64,000 nt of DNA from Buttiauxella izardii (GTDB lineage: Bacteria > Pseudomonadota > Gammaproteobacteria > Enterobacterales > Enterobacteriaceae): positions 27,316 through 91,315 of the forward strand of contig NZ_QZWH01000005.1 of NCBI RefSeq assembly GCF_003601925.1, in the 5' to 3' direction. This document shows positions 9,093 through 18,999 of this stretch, in pieces (the first letter of the stretch is position 1; each line of letters begins with the position of its first letter). A program made the position numbers and the translations under genes. A model generated the notes under the pieces. That model saw only the letters and a program-made list of their open reading frames with translations. It was not told the DNA's origin and ran no database searches.

Positions 9093-10369
9093 TTTTTCCC
9101 CTTAATACGCGTTAATACCGATTCCACCATGCGCAGGCCATCTTCTCGTTCGGCGCGCACCGCATGCCCCAGGCGTTCGTTAATCGCAGGTAATTGCCCT
9201 AACACATCCGCCACCACGCTCAGGAGCGAACCATCGAGCAACTGGCGGATTTCAATTGCCATTTCCGGCAAGCCAAGCTGCTGCATGATGCCCGCAGATT
9301 TGTGTTCGTAATTTATAGCAATCGCAGGCGTGCCGAAGTTCATGGAGATAATCGCAGAATGCAGACGCGTGCCGACGGTCAGCTCGCACTCGCCCAGAAT
9401 CTTGCCCATTTCCAGGTCGTTCAGCTCGTCCATGACGACATGATATTGCTCAGGGTCATTGATGTACTGGCGCAAATTGAGCGCCACCATGCGGTCGTCC
9501 TTGTTGTAACTGTCGATGCCGGTACAGGTCGACAGCGCCAGCACCTGGTAACCGTCTTCAATCACGCGATTGACCACTGCGGCAAATGCCTGCTCGTACG
9601 CTTTTTGCGTGGTGCCGAGGCGTTTATCGAACGGGGCAAGTTCACGCAGCGTAATCGCCACGGTCTTCTTGCGCTTGATGGTGTTGAGCCAGTGCTGCAC
9701 CGCATAGCTCGGGGCAAAATTGTCGTTGTGATGATCCACAAGCCAGGCGGTATCCACGCCCTGCTCGACTTTGCTGCTGTCGATATTGCTTTGGTGCATC
9801 AATTTCAGGCTGACGGATTCACGCAAAATCAGCGATTCCGCATTGCCGAACACATAGCTCGCCAGATGGTTAAATTGCGGGTCCTGGAACGGCCCCACGC
9901 TGTGGCCAATCATGTAAACCGGCTTTTTCGCCATAAAGCTGCACAGCGCGTGTTCAAACTGCGAAACACCGTATAAATCGACAAAGAACGAGCCGCCGAC
10001 CTGAATAATCGCGTCGTATTTTTGCAGCGATTTCACGAAATCAATAAAGCCCTGCGGAATGGAAATATTGCGCAAACGCCCGTTATCCGTAGCCTTTGCC
10101 AATAAAACCTGGTGTTGATATTTACGGCGCAGCACTTTCTTCACGCGCCCCATCAGCCCCACCGCATTGTTGTGCTGTTTCATCTGCTTATACAGGCCAT
10201 CGCCCATCACCGGGCGGCCCAGCAGCCAGGCGGAACTCACCGGATAACGGCTCATCACGTCAACTTCCACCGATTGATCAATCGTGGTGATGGCATCAAT
10301 CAGCCCGCGCAAAATGGCGCTGTCACCACGGTTGCCGCAAGTGTGGTTGCCAAGAATTAATAATTTCAT
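9089..10369 (-). CDS. wcaK: Colanic acid pyruvyl transferase WcaK
   Basis: 426 aa, the same length as E. coli WcaK, and a member of the polysaccharide pyruvyl transferase family (CsaB/WcaK). The N-terminus LGNHTCGNRGDSAILRGL (residues 6-23) is the family's first conserved segment, and GTRLHSAIISMNFGTPAIAI (about residues 335-355) is the C-terminal one. It would attach the ketal-linked pyruvate to the terminal galactose of the colanic acid unit, using phosphoenolpyruvate. It lies between wzxC and wcaL; the gap to wzxC is filled by a palindromic repeat. Confidence 0.95.
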   Translation of the reverse strand: MKLLILGNHTCGNRGDSAILRGLIDAITTIDQSVEVDVMSRYPVSSAWLLGRPVMGDGLYKQMKQHNNAVGLMGRVKKVLRRKYQHQVLLAKATDNGRLRNISIPQGFIDFVKSLQKYDAIIQVGGSFFVDLYGVSQFEHALCSFMAKKPVYMIGHSVGPFQDPQFNHLASYVFGNAESLILRESVSLKLMHQSNIDSSKVEQGVDTAWLVDHHNDNFAPSYAVQHWLNTIKRKKTVAITLRELAPFDKRLGTTQKAYEQAFAAVVNRVIEDGYQVLALSTCTGIDSYNKDDRMVALNLRQYINDPEQYHVVMDELNDLEMGKILGECELTVGTRLHSAIISMNFGTPAIAINYEHKSAGIMQQLGLPEMAIEIRQLLDGSLLSVVADVLGQLPAINERLGHAVRAEREDGLRMVESVLTRIKGKK

Positions 10370-10393
10370 ACAGACCTCTTTTTCTAATAGGCG

Positions 10394-10473
10394 CCCTCAC
10401 CCCAGCCCTCTCCCCCAGGATAGGGAGAATACGGCTAATTCCCTCTCCCTAACGGAGAGGGTTAGGGTGAGGG
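10394..10473. repeat. Intergenic palindromic repeat, copy 1 (wcaK-wzxC)
   Basis: Begins CCCTCACCCCAGCCCTCTCC and ends with its near inverse, GAGAGGGTTAGGGTGAGGG, with an inner CCCTCTCC/GGAGAGGG pair. This gives an RNA hairpin inside the colanic acid transcript. The same family occurs at 13351, 20155 and 25630. The 3' end of wzxC, including its stop codon, lies inside this copy. Confidence 0.9.
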
Positions 10474-11921
10474 TGAATACGAATGAACTGGCGCTTCATC
10501 TCCACTACCAGCGCGTTACGCGAAATCAAAAGCATGACGATAAAGGCCAGCGCGCCCGCCGCGATTTGTGCCGCGAGTAACAGGCCGAGCGACAGATGCC
10601 CTTTCAGAGCAACGCCCAGCAAATAGCTGACCACAATGGTTGGCAGGGAAAGGTAAAACGGCAGCCAGATGCTCTGGATGTACTGGCGATAGCTGGAACC
10701 GAGCACCGGTTTAATCATCACGAAATAGCTCAGAACCGTGTTCACCACCTGCACAAACAGGAAGCCGAGCGTCACGCCGAGCGCGCCCGCCAGATGCCCG
10801 CCGACGATAATCGCCGGGATAAATAAGCAGGTTTTGAAGACGTTGAATTTAAAGCTGATATCAACGCGCGCTTTCGCCATCAGCAGCGATCCAATCGGGT
10901 TGCCGATGGAACGCAGCAGGCCGACCACGCACAGCAGTTGCAGAATCGGGGTAATAAACTGCCATTTTTCACCAAACACCAACGGCACGAAATTATTCGA
11001 CACCACCAGCAGGCCGAGCAGCGCCGGGAAGTTGATGATCCCCACAATCGACAGCAGTTTGTAGAAGTTAATGCGCAGCTTTTCGGTGTCGTCCTGAATC
11101 TTGGCAAATGCCGGGAACAGCACGCGGGTGATAATCGGGTTCAGCTTCATCGGCGGCACAACGGCCACGTTATATGCGAGGTTATAACCCCCAGCGATGC
11201 TGGCCCCGAGAATACGCGCCAGCACTAACGTGGAAAGGTTGGTATTGACGTAATTGATAATGCTGTCAGCCGTCAGCCACGCGCCAAACTTCAAATTTGA
11301 ACCGACGGATTTCAGGGAGAAATGCAGGCCAGGTCGGTAAATCTTGCGTCCGAAAAAGCCGAACAACGAGGTGCGAACCACGGTATTGACCAGATAACCG
11401 ATAATCGCGGTCATGGCGAACGGGTAAAACATCGCCGCCCCCACCGTCACGCTAAATCCGGCTAAAACCGATACCGTTTCAATTGAGCCAATCTTTGAAA
11501 ACTCCAGTTCCTTTTGCATTAATGCGCGGAACTGTTGCCCGTGGGGAATGACGATAAAAGCAAACGACAGCGTTTTAATCAGCGGGGAAAGCTTCGGCGC
11601 ATGCAGCACCGAGGCAATTACGTCGCTAAGTAAAAACACGGCGGCAAACACCACCAAACCGAGGCCGACATTCAGCCAGTACAGCGTCGTCAATTCAAGG
11701 TGGCTGATTTCTTTACGCTGAATAATCGAGTTGGCAATGCCAAAATCCGACAGCGTATCGGCCAGCGCGATAATCACCAGCGAGATGGTCAGCAGGCCAA
11801 ACTCGTGATTGTCGACAATCCGCGCCAGCACGGTCATCTGCACCAGGCCAAGGCTGATAATAATCACCGTGGCGATAGCCGACCATTTCGCGCCGCTGAT
11901 GGTTTTTTCTCTCAGGCTCAT
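10449..11921 (-). CDS. wzxC: Colanic acid repeat-unit flippase WzxC
   Basis: 490 aa, close to the 492 aa of E. coli WzxC, with about 12-14 hydrophobic segments and the PST-family opening LREKTISGAKWSAIATVIII. It flips the undecaprenyl-linked colanic acid repeat unit across the inner membrane. It lies 11 bases after wcaJ. The last eight residues (HPHPNPLR) and the TAG stop are encoded by the palindromic repeat at 10394-10473, so the native C-terminus has been replaced by repeat sequence. Loss of the last few residues is unlikely to matter for a transporter of this kind, but this is inference. Confidence 0.95.
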   Translation of the reverse strand: MSLREKTISGAKWSAIATVIIISLGLVQMTVLARIVDNHEFGLLTISLVIIALADTLSDFGIANSIIQRKEISHLELTTLYWLNVGLGLVVFAAVFLLSDVIASVLHAPKLSPLIKTLSFAFIVIPHGQQFRALMQKELEFSKIGSIETVSVLAGFSVTVGAAMFYPFAMTAIIGYLVNTVVRTSLFGFFGRKIYRPGLHFSLKSVGSNLKFGAWLTADSIINYVNTNLSTLVLARILGASIAGGYNLAYNVAVVPPMKLNPIITRVLFPAFAKIQDDTEKLRINFYKLLSIVGIINFPALLGLLVVSNNFVPLVFGEKWQFITPILQLLCVVGLLRSIGNPIGSLLMAKARVDISFKFNVFKTCLFIPAIIVGGHLAGALGVTLGFLFVQVVNTVLSYFVMIKPVLGSSYRQYIQSIWLPFYLSLPTIVVSYLLGVALKGHLSLGLLLAAQIAAGALAFIVMLLISRNALVVEMKRQFIRIHPHPNPLR

Positions 11922-11932
11922 TGAAGACTCAC

Positions 11933-13327
11933 TTAATACGCAGCTTTATTCACAAAGCCTTTGAAAATGGTGAGGAAGACAATTTTGATGTCGAACCACA
12001 GGCTCCATTCGCGGATATATTCCAGGTCAAACTCAACGCGTTTTTCCATTTTCTCCAGCGTGTCGGTTTCACCGCGCCAGCCGTTGATTTGCGCCCAACC
12101 GGTGATCCCCGGCTTCACTTTATGACGCAACATGTAGCCTTCAATCAGCGAGCGATATTGTTCGTTATGCGCCACCGCATGCGGGCGCGGGCCAACAATC
12201 GACATCTCGCCCATCAGCACATTGATAAACTGCGGCAGTTCATCAAGCGAAGTACGGCGCAGGAAGTTGCCCACTGGCGTCACGCGCTTATCGCCTTTGG
12301 TGGCTTGCGTCACAACCGCATCGTTTTCCATCACCTTCATGGAGCGGAATTTCCACACTTTGATCGGCTTGCCGTCCATGCCGTAGCGCGTCTGGCGGAA
12401 GATCACCGGGCCTGGAGAAGTCAATTTCACCGCCGCACTGATACACAGCAACACCGGGGAAATAAACAGCAGGATCATCGCGGAAAGCACGATGTCTTCG
12501 AGGCGTTTCAGGATGCGGTTGATACCGTTGAGCGGCGTGTCAAACAGCGGCACCACCGGCACACCGTTCACTTCTTCGGTGCGGGAATTCAAAATATTGA
12601 AGGTGAAAACATCCGGAATCAGCATCACCGAACAGGTGGTGTCCGTCAGTTCACGCACCAGACTTTTAATGCGAATTTCTTCGCTCATCGCCATCGCGAT
12701 ATAAACGTTGTCGATGCGCCCTGCCCGCGCTTGCTCGACTAAATCTGCGAAACATCCCGCATAATCGCCATGTTTTGTTTCTGGCTGTTCGTCGTCGTAA
12801 ACGCCCATCACATCGAAACCCAACCACGGCTCGTTGCGGAAGCTTTCAGCTAACGTGTAACCGACGGGCATAGAACCTGCGATCGCGATGCGGCGCGTGT
12901 TGTAGCCCATATTGCGCAGCCAACCGGCACCGAAACGGATGAACGAGCGGCACATCACCATGCCGAAGCTGGTTAACACATACCAGGCCAGATACACCCA
13001 GAATGAGCCGTCGAAGTCCGGGTTAAACGCCAGCAGTCCGGCGCTGAAAATCAGGCTCAGCGTCCAGTTTTGCAGCAGCAACATCAGCTCGCTGGAAATT
13101 CTCACGCCGCGCCAGGAGCGATAAAAATCGGTAATTCCACCAATCATTTGAAAGACGACGAGGGCCAGCAACGCCATCAGTAAATGCATATACAAAAACG
13201 GTAACGCGTTGACCTGACACACTACCCATAAGCCAACAAACATAATGGTTATGTCGGAAAAACGTTGCACCATAGAGATTAACGATGCGTTCGTTTTTGG
13301 CAGCTCGCGCTTTTTTAGGTTTGTCAT
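11933..13327 (-). CDS. wcaJ: Undecaprenyl-phosphate glucose-1-phosphate transferase WcaJ
   Basis: 464 aa from the ATG at 13327, the same as E. coli. WcaJ transfers glucose-1-phosphate from UDP-glucose to undecaprenyl phosphate, the first step of colanic acid assembly. It has four hydrophobic segments in the N-terminal third, a central Rossmann-like domain, another membrane segment (around residues 280-300), and the catalytic sugar-transferase domain with KVWKFRSM, RRTSLDELPQF, SIVGPRP and KPGITGWAQINGWRGET. A ten-residue upstream extension to 13357 is open, but the ATG at 13327 follows AAAGG at good spacing and matches the E. coli start MTNLKKRE. Confidence 0.97.
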   Translation of the reverse strand: MTNLKKRELPKTNASLISMVQRFSDITIMFVGLWVVCQVNALPFLYMHLLMALLALVVFQMIGGITDFYRSWRGVRISSELMLLLQNWTLSLIFSAGLLAFNPDFDGSFWVYLAWYVLTSFGMVMCRSFIRFGAGWLRNMGYNTRRIAIAGSMPVGYTLAESFRNEPWLGFDVMGVYDDEQPETKHGDYAGCFADLVEQARAGRIDNVYIAMAMSEEIRIKSLVRELTDTTCSVMLIPDVFTFNILNSRTEEVNGVPVVPLFDTPLNGINRILKRLEDIVLSAMILLFISPVLLCISAAVKLTSPGPVIFRQTRYGMDGKPIKVWKFRSMKVMENDAVVTQATKGDKRVTPVGNFLRRTSLDELPQFINVLMGEMSIVGPRPHAVAHNEQYRSLIEGYMLRHKVKPGITGWAQINGWRGETDTLEKMEKRVEFDLEYIREWSLWFDIKIVFLTIFKGFVNKAAY

Positions 13328-13350
13328 CGTTTTACCTTTATTAAGATTAC

Positions 13351-13431
13351 CCCTCACCCCGCCCCTCTCCCGCAGGGAGAGGGAGAAAACCTTTCAGTTC
13401 CCTCTCCTGGGGGAGAGGGTTAGGGTGAGGG
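13351..13431. repeat. Intergenic palindromic repeat, copy 2 (wcaJ-cpsG)
   Basis: Same family as copy 1: CCCTCACCCCGCCCCTCTCC at the left end and GGAGAGGGTTAGGGTGAGGG at the right, with inner complementary CCTCTCC/GGAGAGG segments. It fills most of the gap between cpsG and wcaJ and lies 23 bases upstream of the wcaJ ATG. Confidence 0.9.
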
Positions 13432-13450
13432 CGACCTATGCCTGGTCAAA

Positions 13451-14821
13451 TCACTGATTCAACAGTTCCATAATTTCCTGCGTTCGCGCCTGCATCAGCT
13501 TTTCATTGCTACGCGATTCCACATTCAGGCGCACCACCGGCTCGGTGTTCGAGCTGCGCAAATTAAAGCGCCAGTCGACAAACGCCATGCTGATGCCGTC
13601 GGTGTTATCGACTTCCTCTGCGTGCGGCGCAAAATGCTGCTCAACACGGGCAATCGCCACTTTCGGGTCTGCCAGCTTGCTGTTAATTTCCCCGCTTGCT
13701 GGCCACGCCGCCATGCGGTCACACACCAGCTCGCCGAGGGTTTTGCCTTTCAGACACAACAGCTCGGTCACCAGCAGCCACGGGATCATCCCGCTGTCGC
13801 AGTAAGCAAAGTCACGGAAATAGTGATGAGCGCTCATCTCGCCGCCGTAAATCGCATCTTCCTGGCGCATACGCTCTTTGATAAACGCGTGTCCGGTTTT
13901 CGACATCACCGGCGTGCCGCCTGCGCGTTCGACGATATCCACCGTGTTCCATGACAGGCGCGGGTCGTGAATAATTTTCGCGCCCGGCTGTTTTTCGAGG
14001 AATGCCGCCGCCAGCAGGCCGACGATGTAATAGCCTTCGATAAACTGCCCTTTCTCGTCGAACAGGAAGCAGCGGTCGAAATCGCCGTCAAAGGCGATGC
14101 CCATATCCGCGCCGTGTTCAATCACCGCATTGCGCGTGTCGTCACGGCACTCCGGCAGCAGCGGGTTCGGGATACCGTTCGGGAAGTTGCCGTCCGGTGT
14201 GTTGTGGACTTTGATAAACGTCAGCGGCACGTTCAGGGATTTAAAACGCGCTTCGATAGCATCAACAATCGGGCCTGCCGCGCCGTTACCGGAGTTAATC
14301 ACCAGTTTCAGCGGCTTGATGTTTGCCACGTTGATGTACGAGAACAGGTGATCGATATATGCCTCAACCACCGACACTTTCTGGTAGCTGCCGCGTTTTG
14401 CCGCATCCACCGGCGGGAAGTCGTTCGCTTCTGCCAGACGCTGCACGTCGCGCAGGCCGGTGTCGCCGCTGATTGGGCGGGCACCTTCACGCACCAGTTT
14501 CATGCCGTTGTAGTCCATCGGATTGTGGCTGGCGGTTACTTCAATGCCGCCGTCCACGTTCAGATGCCAGGTGGCAAAATAGATTTCTTCGGTGCCGGAC
14601 AGGCCAATATCCAGCACGTCCACGCCCGCATCCTGCAACCCTTTTGCCAGCGCCAGTTTCAGTGATTCGCTGGTCAGGCGCACGTCGCCGCCCAGCACGA
14701 TGGTTTTCGGTTTCAGGTATTCGCCATAGGCGCGGCCAATGCGTTCCGCGATGTCTTCGTTCAGCTCTTCACCGAGCTTTCCACGGATGTCGTAGGCTTT
14801 AAAGCAGGTCAGTTTGTTCAT
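13451..14821 (-). CDS. cpsG: Phosphomannomutase CpsG (ManB)
   Basis: 456 aa from the ATG at 14821, matching E. coli CpsG. It interconverts mannose-6-phosphate and mannose-1-phosphate for GDP-mannose synthesis. The phosphohexomutase motifs are clear: [13 protein letters not shown] with the phosphoserine (about residues 96-108), the metal site DGDFDRC (about residue 245), [10 protein letters not shown] (about residue 325) and the C-terminal phosphate site [10 protein letters not shown]. Two upstream ATGs (14827, 14830) are in frame, but AGGATGATG spacing favours 14821. It is followed by wcaJ across a palindromic repeat and preceded by cpsB across a REP element. Confidence 0.97.
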   Translation of the reverse strand: MNKLTCFKAYDIRGKLGEELNEDIAERIGRAYGEYLKPKTIVLGGDVRLTSESLKLALAKGLQDAGVDVLDIGLSGTEEIYFATWHLNVDGGIEVTASHNPMDYNGMKLVREGARPISGDTGLRDVQRLAEANDFPPVDAAKRGSYQKVSVVEAYIDHLFSYINVANIKPLKLVINSGNGAAGPIVDAIEARFKSLNVPLTFIKVHNTPDGNFPNGIPNPLLPECRDDTRNAVIEHGADMGIAFDGDFDRCFLFDEKGQFIEGYYIVGLLAAAFLEKQPGAKIIHDPRLSWNTVDIVERAGGTPVMSKTGHAFIKERMRQEDAIYGGEMSAHHYFRDFAYCDSGMIPWLLVTELLCLKGKTLGELVCDRMAAWPASGEINSKLADPKVAIARVEQHFAPHAEEVDNTDGISMAFVDWRFNLRSSNTEPVVRLNVESRSNEKLMQARTQEIMELLNQ

Positions 14822-14840
14822 AATCATCATCCTGAATTTC

Positions 14841-14870
14841 GTAGGTCGGATAAGCGCAGCGTCATCCGAC
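14841..14870. repeat. REP-type palindrome, copy 1 (cpsB-cpsG)
   Basis: GTAGGTCGGATAAGCG followed by CAGCGTCATCCGAC is an imperfect palindrome of the enterobacterial REP type. It fills the 54-base gap between cpsB and cpsG. Near-identical copies lie at 21068 and 32091. Confidence 0.85.
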
Positions 14871-14875
14871 AGAAG

Positions 14876-16315
14876 TTAAATGCGCCCGTAACGGTCTTCG
14901 AAACGGACGATGTCGTCTTCTTCGAGGTAAGTGCCGGAACGCACTTCAATCAGGTCGAGCGGGATTTTTCCGGGGTTTTCCAGGCAGTGCGTCACGCCCA
15001 GCGGAATGTAGATGGACTCGTTTTCACCGAGCAGTTTTGTCTCTTCACCCAGCGTCACTTTTGCGGTGCCCGCCACGATGATCCAGTGTTCGGCGCGGTG
15101 ATGGTGCATTTGCAGAGACAAGCCTTCGCCCGGTTTCACGGTGATGCGTTTCACCTGGTAGCGGTCGCCTTCGTCGATGGAGTCATATTTGCCCCACGGG
15201 CGATACACTTCGCGGTGGTTGTGGTGTTCGTGGCGGCCATCAAATTTGATTTGCTCAACCACTTTTTTCACGCTCTGGACGTGGTCACGGTCGGCGATCA
15301 GCACCGCATCTTTGGTTTGCACCACGATCAAATCTTTCACACCAACGGTGGTTACCAGGCCTGATTCCGCATAGATGTAGCTGTTTTCGGTGTCGTGGCT
15401 GATCACATCGCCGTGGTGCACATTACCCTGCTGATTCTTGGCACTGATATCCCACAGCGACGACCAAGAGCCCACGTCGCTCCAGCCCGCATCCATCGGC
15501 ACCACCACCGCATCGGCAGTTTTTTCCATCACCGCGTAGTCGATAGATTCGTCCGGGCAGGCCAAAAATGCCGCTTCGTCAACGCGTACAAAATCGAGAT
15601 CCGGGTCGATGTTCGCCATCGCTTTTTCGCAGGCATCGAGAATATCCGGGCGGAATTTTTTCAGTTCTTCGAGATAGCGTCCGGCGCGGAACAGGAACAT
15701 GCCGCTGTTCCAGTAATATTCGCCGCTGGCAACGTAAGCCTGCGCGGTGTCGATATCCGGTTTTTCCACAAACTGCGCCACGCCAAAGGCGACGGCGTCA
15801 ACGTCTGAGCTGTTCGCCAGTTCGCCACGGCGAATATAGCCATAACCGGTTTCTGGCAGGTCGGGCACGATACCGAACGTGACTAATTTTCCGGCTTCAG
15901 CAAACGGCAGCGCGTTGCGCACCGCGTCGCGGAAAGCGTCTTCGTTTTGAATCACATGATCGGCTGCAAGAATCAGCATCAGTGGGTCGTTTTGCGGCTG
16001 GTTACGCACCGCCGCCAGAGCCGCCAGCGCAATGGCTGGAGCGGTATTACGCCCGGCTGGCTCCAGCACGATGTTTTCCGTCAGCTTGTTCAGCTCACGC
16101 AGTTGTTCGGCAACAATAAAGCGGTGTTCTTCGTTGCAAATCACCACCGGGCTTTCGCACTCCACGCCGTTCAGGCGGCTGATGGTGGTTTGCAGCATCG
16201 TCAGTTCGCCTTTCAGGCACAGGAACTGTTTCGGGTAAAGTACGCGGGACAACGGCCACAACCGGCTACCGTTTCCGCCAGCCATAATGACTGGGTAGAG
16301 TTGACTGTGACTCAT
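14876..16315 (-). CDS. cpsB: Mannose-1-phosphate guanylyltransferase CpsB (ManC)
   Basis: 479 aa; E. coli has 478. The N-terminal nucleotidyltransferase domain has the GTP-binding signature [21 protein letters not shown] (residues 11-31) and VEKP. The C-terminal cupin domain has the type II phosphomannose isomerase-like pattern RPWGKYDSI and [16 protein letters not shown] (about residues 405-430). It makes GDP-mannose from mannose-1-phosphate and GTP, feeding Gmd and the mannosyl or fucosyl steps of colanic acid. It lies 17 bases after wcaI and just before cpsG. Confidence 0.97.
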   Translation of the reverse strand: MSHSQLYPVIMAGGNGSRLWPLSRVLYPKQFLCLKGELTMLQTTISRLNGVECESPVVICNEEHRFIVAEQLRELNKLTENIVLEPAGRNTAPAIALAALAAVRNQPQNDPLMLILAADHVIQNEDAFRDAVRNALPFAEAGKLVTFGIVPDLPETGYGYIRRGELANSSDVDAVAFGVAQFVEKPDIDTAQAYVASGEYYWNSGMFLFRAGRYLEELKKFRPDILDACEKAMANIDPDLDFVRVDEAAFLACPDESIDYAVMEKTADAVVVPMDAGWSDVGSWSSLWDISAKNQQGNVHHGDVISHDTENSYIYAESGLVTTVGVKDLIVVQTKDAVLIADRDHVQSVKKVVEQIKFDGRHEHHNHREVYRPWGKYDSIDEGDRYQVKRITVKPGEGLSLQMHHHRAEHWIIVAGTAKVTLGEETKLLGENESIYIPLGVTHCLENPGKIPLDLIEVRSGTYLEEDDIVRFEDRYGRI

Positions 16316-16332
16316 GATTTAACCCCGATTTC

Positions 16333-17553
16333 TTATGCAGTAATGTCTGCGATAAATTGGTTCAGCACGCTGTCTTTCTCGAGCGTGCGCTCGGCATATT
16401 CACATGCCACCGTGTTGTGTACCGGCAATTGCAGGCAGCGCTCGATGCCGTCGGCTAACGCGTCAACCGACTCAGGCTCTACACACACGGCAATACCGGA
16501 ATACGCGTCGCAAAGTTGGCCGAGTTCGGTATCCGGTTCTGCGGTAATCACCGCATTTCCGCCCACGGCAAGAATATTGGTTAGCTTCGATGGCAACACG
16601 GCATCCGCCGCGCCACGGCGTTGAATCACCAGGTGGCAATCCGCCAGGCGCAACAAGGCAGGCAGCGCGTTGTAAGGTTGAAGCGGATGGAAAACGACGT
16701 TTTTCAGCCCTTTTTCCTGCGCCAGTTTTTCAAGGCGAGCTTTGCCGCCGCCCTGCCCGACAATCACAAACAGATATGGCTGATGAGCAAAACGCTCCGC
16801 CACTTCAATGACGGTTTCCAGCCCCTGCTTTTCCCCGATGTTGCCGGAATAAAGAATGATTTTTTTATCCGCAGGCAGTTGCAGGTCGTTGCGTACCGCC
16901 AGAACGTCTTCCGGCGAAATGCCGCGAAAACGCTCTACTTCCGACCAGTTCGGGAAGAAGATCACTTTGCCCGGCTCCACGCCCTTCTCTGCCGCTTTGT
17001 TCATCATCGAGCGCGAAATAGTCGAAACGTTATCAACGTTATGCAGCCCGCTTTGTTCAAAGCGCTGTGCCAGTCTGGCGACTTTGCCCTGTTTTTTGCC
17101 CGCCATTCCCAGGCCGAGCATGGCGTCAACTTCGTAATCCTGAATGTGCAGCAGCGTGCGTGCGCCGCTCAATTTTGCGAGCAGGCGCATACCCGGCACG
17201 CAAAAGAGCGTCGGCACCACACCAATGATGCGATCCGCTTTCCAGCGACGTTGCGCGATCAGCGGGAAGAACGAGCTCAGCGCAAAGCTGCCCAAATGAA
17301 TCAGGCGCTTTAAGGTTGAGGGTTGTTTTGGTACGTAAAGCGGGCAACGCCAGACGGTGGCGGCACCGATTTCTTTTTTGTATTTCCACGCCGAATAATC
17401 GGGATGCACTTCCCAGACCGGGTAATAAGGTGGTGCGGTAATCACCCGCACCTCATGGCCCTGGCTCGTCATCCATTCCACCATCTCGCCGGTGTATTTG
17501 CCGATGCCGGTCAGTTCTGGGGAATAGTTAATTCCGTACACCAGAATTTTCAT
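16333..17553 (-). CDS. wcaI: Colanic acid glycosyltransferase WcaI (GT4)
   Basis: 406 aa; E. coli WcaI has 407. A GT-B enzyme with an N-terminal acceptor-side motif [15 protein letters not shown] (about residues 10-24) and a GT4-like donor half with [19 protein letters not shown] (about residues 234-252). It is thought to add a fucosyl residue to the lipid-linked glucose, but the exact linkage is not shown by sequence. It overlaps gmm by four bases (ATGA), so the two are translationally coupled. Confidence 0.95.
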   Translation of the reverse strand: MKILVYGINYSPELTGIGKYTGEMVEWMTSQGHEVRVITAPPYYPVWEVHPDYSAWKYKKEIGAATVWRCPLYVPKQPSTLKRLIHLGSFALSSFFPLIAQRRWKADRIIGVVPTLFCVPGMRLLAKLSGARTLLHIQDYEVDAMLGLGMAGKKQGKVARLAQRFEQSGLHNVDNVSTISRSMMNKAAEKGVEPGKVIFFPNWSEVERFRGISPEDVLAVRNDLQLPADKKIILYSGNIGEKQGLETVIEVAERFAHQPYLFVIVGQGGGKARLEKLAQEKGLKNVVFHPLQPYNALPALLRLADCHLVIQRRGAADAVLPSKLTNILAVGGNAVITAEPDTELGQLCDAYSGIAVCVEPESVDALADGIERCLQLPVHNTVACEYAERTLEKDSVLNQFIADITA

Positions 17554-18029
17554 AATCCGATGACCTTATCTGCCTTGTCGGCGAGAAAATAGGCACGGCT
17601 GTTGTCATGCACATCGTCGCGAGCCAGCAATTGCTCCGGCGTTAACCAGCGATAATCGCTGTGCTGTGCGTCGGGCAGTTGCAGTTTTTCGGCATCAACT
17701 CGCAGGCGGAACCCCAACACCACATAGTGGGTTGAGAATTCCGGGCCGGAGAAATTGTCGTCGTAAAAATGCTGCCACACGCCGTAAAACTCACCGTCGG
17801 AAAGGGTAAAACGCTGGCCTAATTCGGCTTCGGTTAAGCGAGCAAAAGCCCGCTCCAGCGTTTCATCTTTCTGTACCCGGCCACCCGGCACGAACCAAAA
17901 GTTCTGTGCCGGACGTTGAGTGCGTAAGCCCAGCAGGAATTCTCCCGCCTGATTTTCCACAATTAAATCAATGGAAATCAGCGGCGTGGAGCGGACAACG
18001 GTTGAGAAGTCTTCAGCACTCAGAAACAT
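17550..18029 (-). CDS. gmm: GDP-mannose mannosyl hydrolase Gmm (Nudix)
   Basis: 159 aa from the ATG at 18029, as in E. coli Gmm (WcaH/NudD). It hydrolyses GDP-mannose and GDP-glucose by attack at the sugar carbon. Its Nudix box [23 protein letters not shown] (about residues 49-71) lacks some canonical Nudix glutamates, as is known for this family. The ORF extends 13 codons upstream into fcl; the ATG at 18029 follows GGGGG at good spacing and begins two bases after the fcl stop, so it is the better start. Confidence 0.95.
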   Translation of the reverse strand: MFLSAEDFSTVVRSTPLISIDLIVENQAGEFLLGLRTQRPAQNFWFVPGGRVQKDETLERAFARLTEAELGQRFTLSDGEFYGVWQHFYDDNFSGPEFSTHYVVLGFRLRVDAEKLQLPDAQHSDYRWLTPEQLLARDDVHDNSRAYFLADKADKVIGL

Positions 18030-18031
18030 AT

Positions 18032-18997
18032 TTACCCCCGGAACCGCTGTTGGTTTTCGAGGAACCACTGGTAAGTGCTGGCAAGGCCAGGTTCCAGCGT
18101 GACTTCCGGATACCAGCCCAGGCGGCGCAGGCGCGTCACATCCAGCAGTTTGCGCGGCGTACCGTCAGGTTTAGTGGCGTCAAACACCACGCGCCCACGG
18201 TAGCCGGTCACTTTCGCGATGGTCTGCGCCAGCTCGCGGATGGTGCAGTCCACACCGGTGCCGACGTTGATATGCGAAAGCATCGGCTCGGTGTTTTCCT
18301 GCCACACTTCGCTGGCGAGTTCCATAATGTGAATGCTGGCGGCGGCCATATCGTCGACGTGCAGGAATTCACGCATTGGCGTACCGCTGCCCCACACCAC
18401 CACATCCGGCGAATTTTGCGCCGTCGCTTCGTGGAAACGGCGCAACAACGCCGGGATCACATGCGAATTGCTCGGGTGGAAGTTATCGTTCGGGCCATAC
18501 AAATTGGTTGGCATGACCGAGCGATAATCGCGACCGAACTGGCGATTGTAGGACTCGCACAGTTTGATACCGGCGATTTTGGCAATCGCATACGGCTCGT
18601 TGGTCGCTTCAAGCGTGCCTTGCAGCAGCTCGGTTTCCGCCATTGGCTGGTTCGCCATTTTTGGATAGATGCACGAGGAGCCGAGGAACAACAGCTTATT
18701 CACGTTGTGCGTGTGCGCGCTGTGAATAATGTTGGCTTCGATCATCATATTTTCGTAGATGAAGTCAGCCGGGTAGGTGTTGTTCGCAACAATTCCGCCC
18801 ACTTTCGCCGCCGCCAGATAAACCTGGTCGATACGCTGCTCGGCAAAAAATGCATTAACCGCCGTGCCGTCCAGCAGGTTCAGCTCGTCGCGGTTACGCA
18901 GCACCAGTTCAACGTCTGCACGTTGCTCAAGCTGACGCACGATGGCGGAACCGACCATCCCGCGATGGCCAGCAACAAAGATACGTTGTTTATTCAT
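18032..18997 (-). CDS. fcl: GDP-L-fucose synthase Fcl (WcaG)
   Basis: 321 aa, the same length as E. coli. It is an extended SDR that epimerises at C3 and C5 and then reduces GDP-4-keto-6-deoxymannose to GDP-L-fucose with NADPH. It shows the cofactor motif [11 protein letters not shown] (residues 9-19), the Ser-Tyr-Lys catalytic set with SSCIYP and YAIAKIAG (about residues 107 and 136-143), and [13 protein letters not shown] further on. It lies two bases after gmd, so the two GDP-fucose genes are tightly coupled. Confidence 0.98.
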   Translation of the reverse strand: MNKQRIFVAGHRGMVGSAIVRQLEQRADVELVLRNRDELNLLDGTAVNAFFAEQRIDQVYLAAAKVGGIVANNTYPADFIYENMMIEANIIHSAHTHNVNKLLFLGSSCIYPKMANQPMAETELLQGTLEATNEPYAIAKIAGIKLCESYNRQFGRDYRSVMPTNLYGPNDNFHPSNSHVIPALLRRFHEATAQNSPDVVVWGSGTPMREFLHVDDMAAASIHIMELASEVWQENTEPMLSHINVGTGVDCTIRELAQTIAKVTGYRGRVVFDATKPDGTPRKLLDVTRLRRLGWYPEVTLEPGLASTYQWFLENQQRFRG

Positions 18998-18999
18998 AC

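Noticed and set aside
11921..12742. 273-codon open frame antisense to wcaJ
   Set aside because: Same reasons: His/Arg/Gln-rich shadow of a conserved gene.
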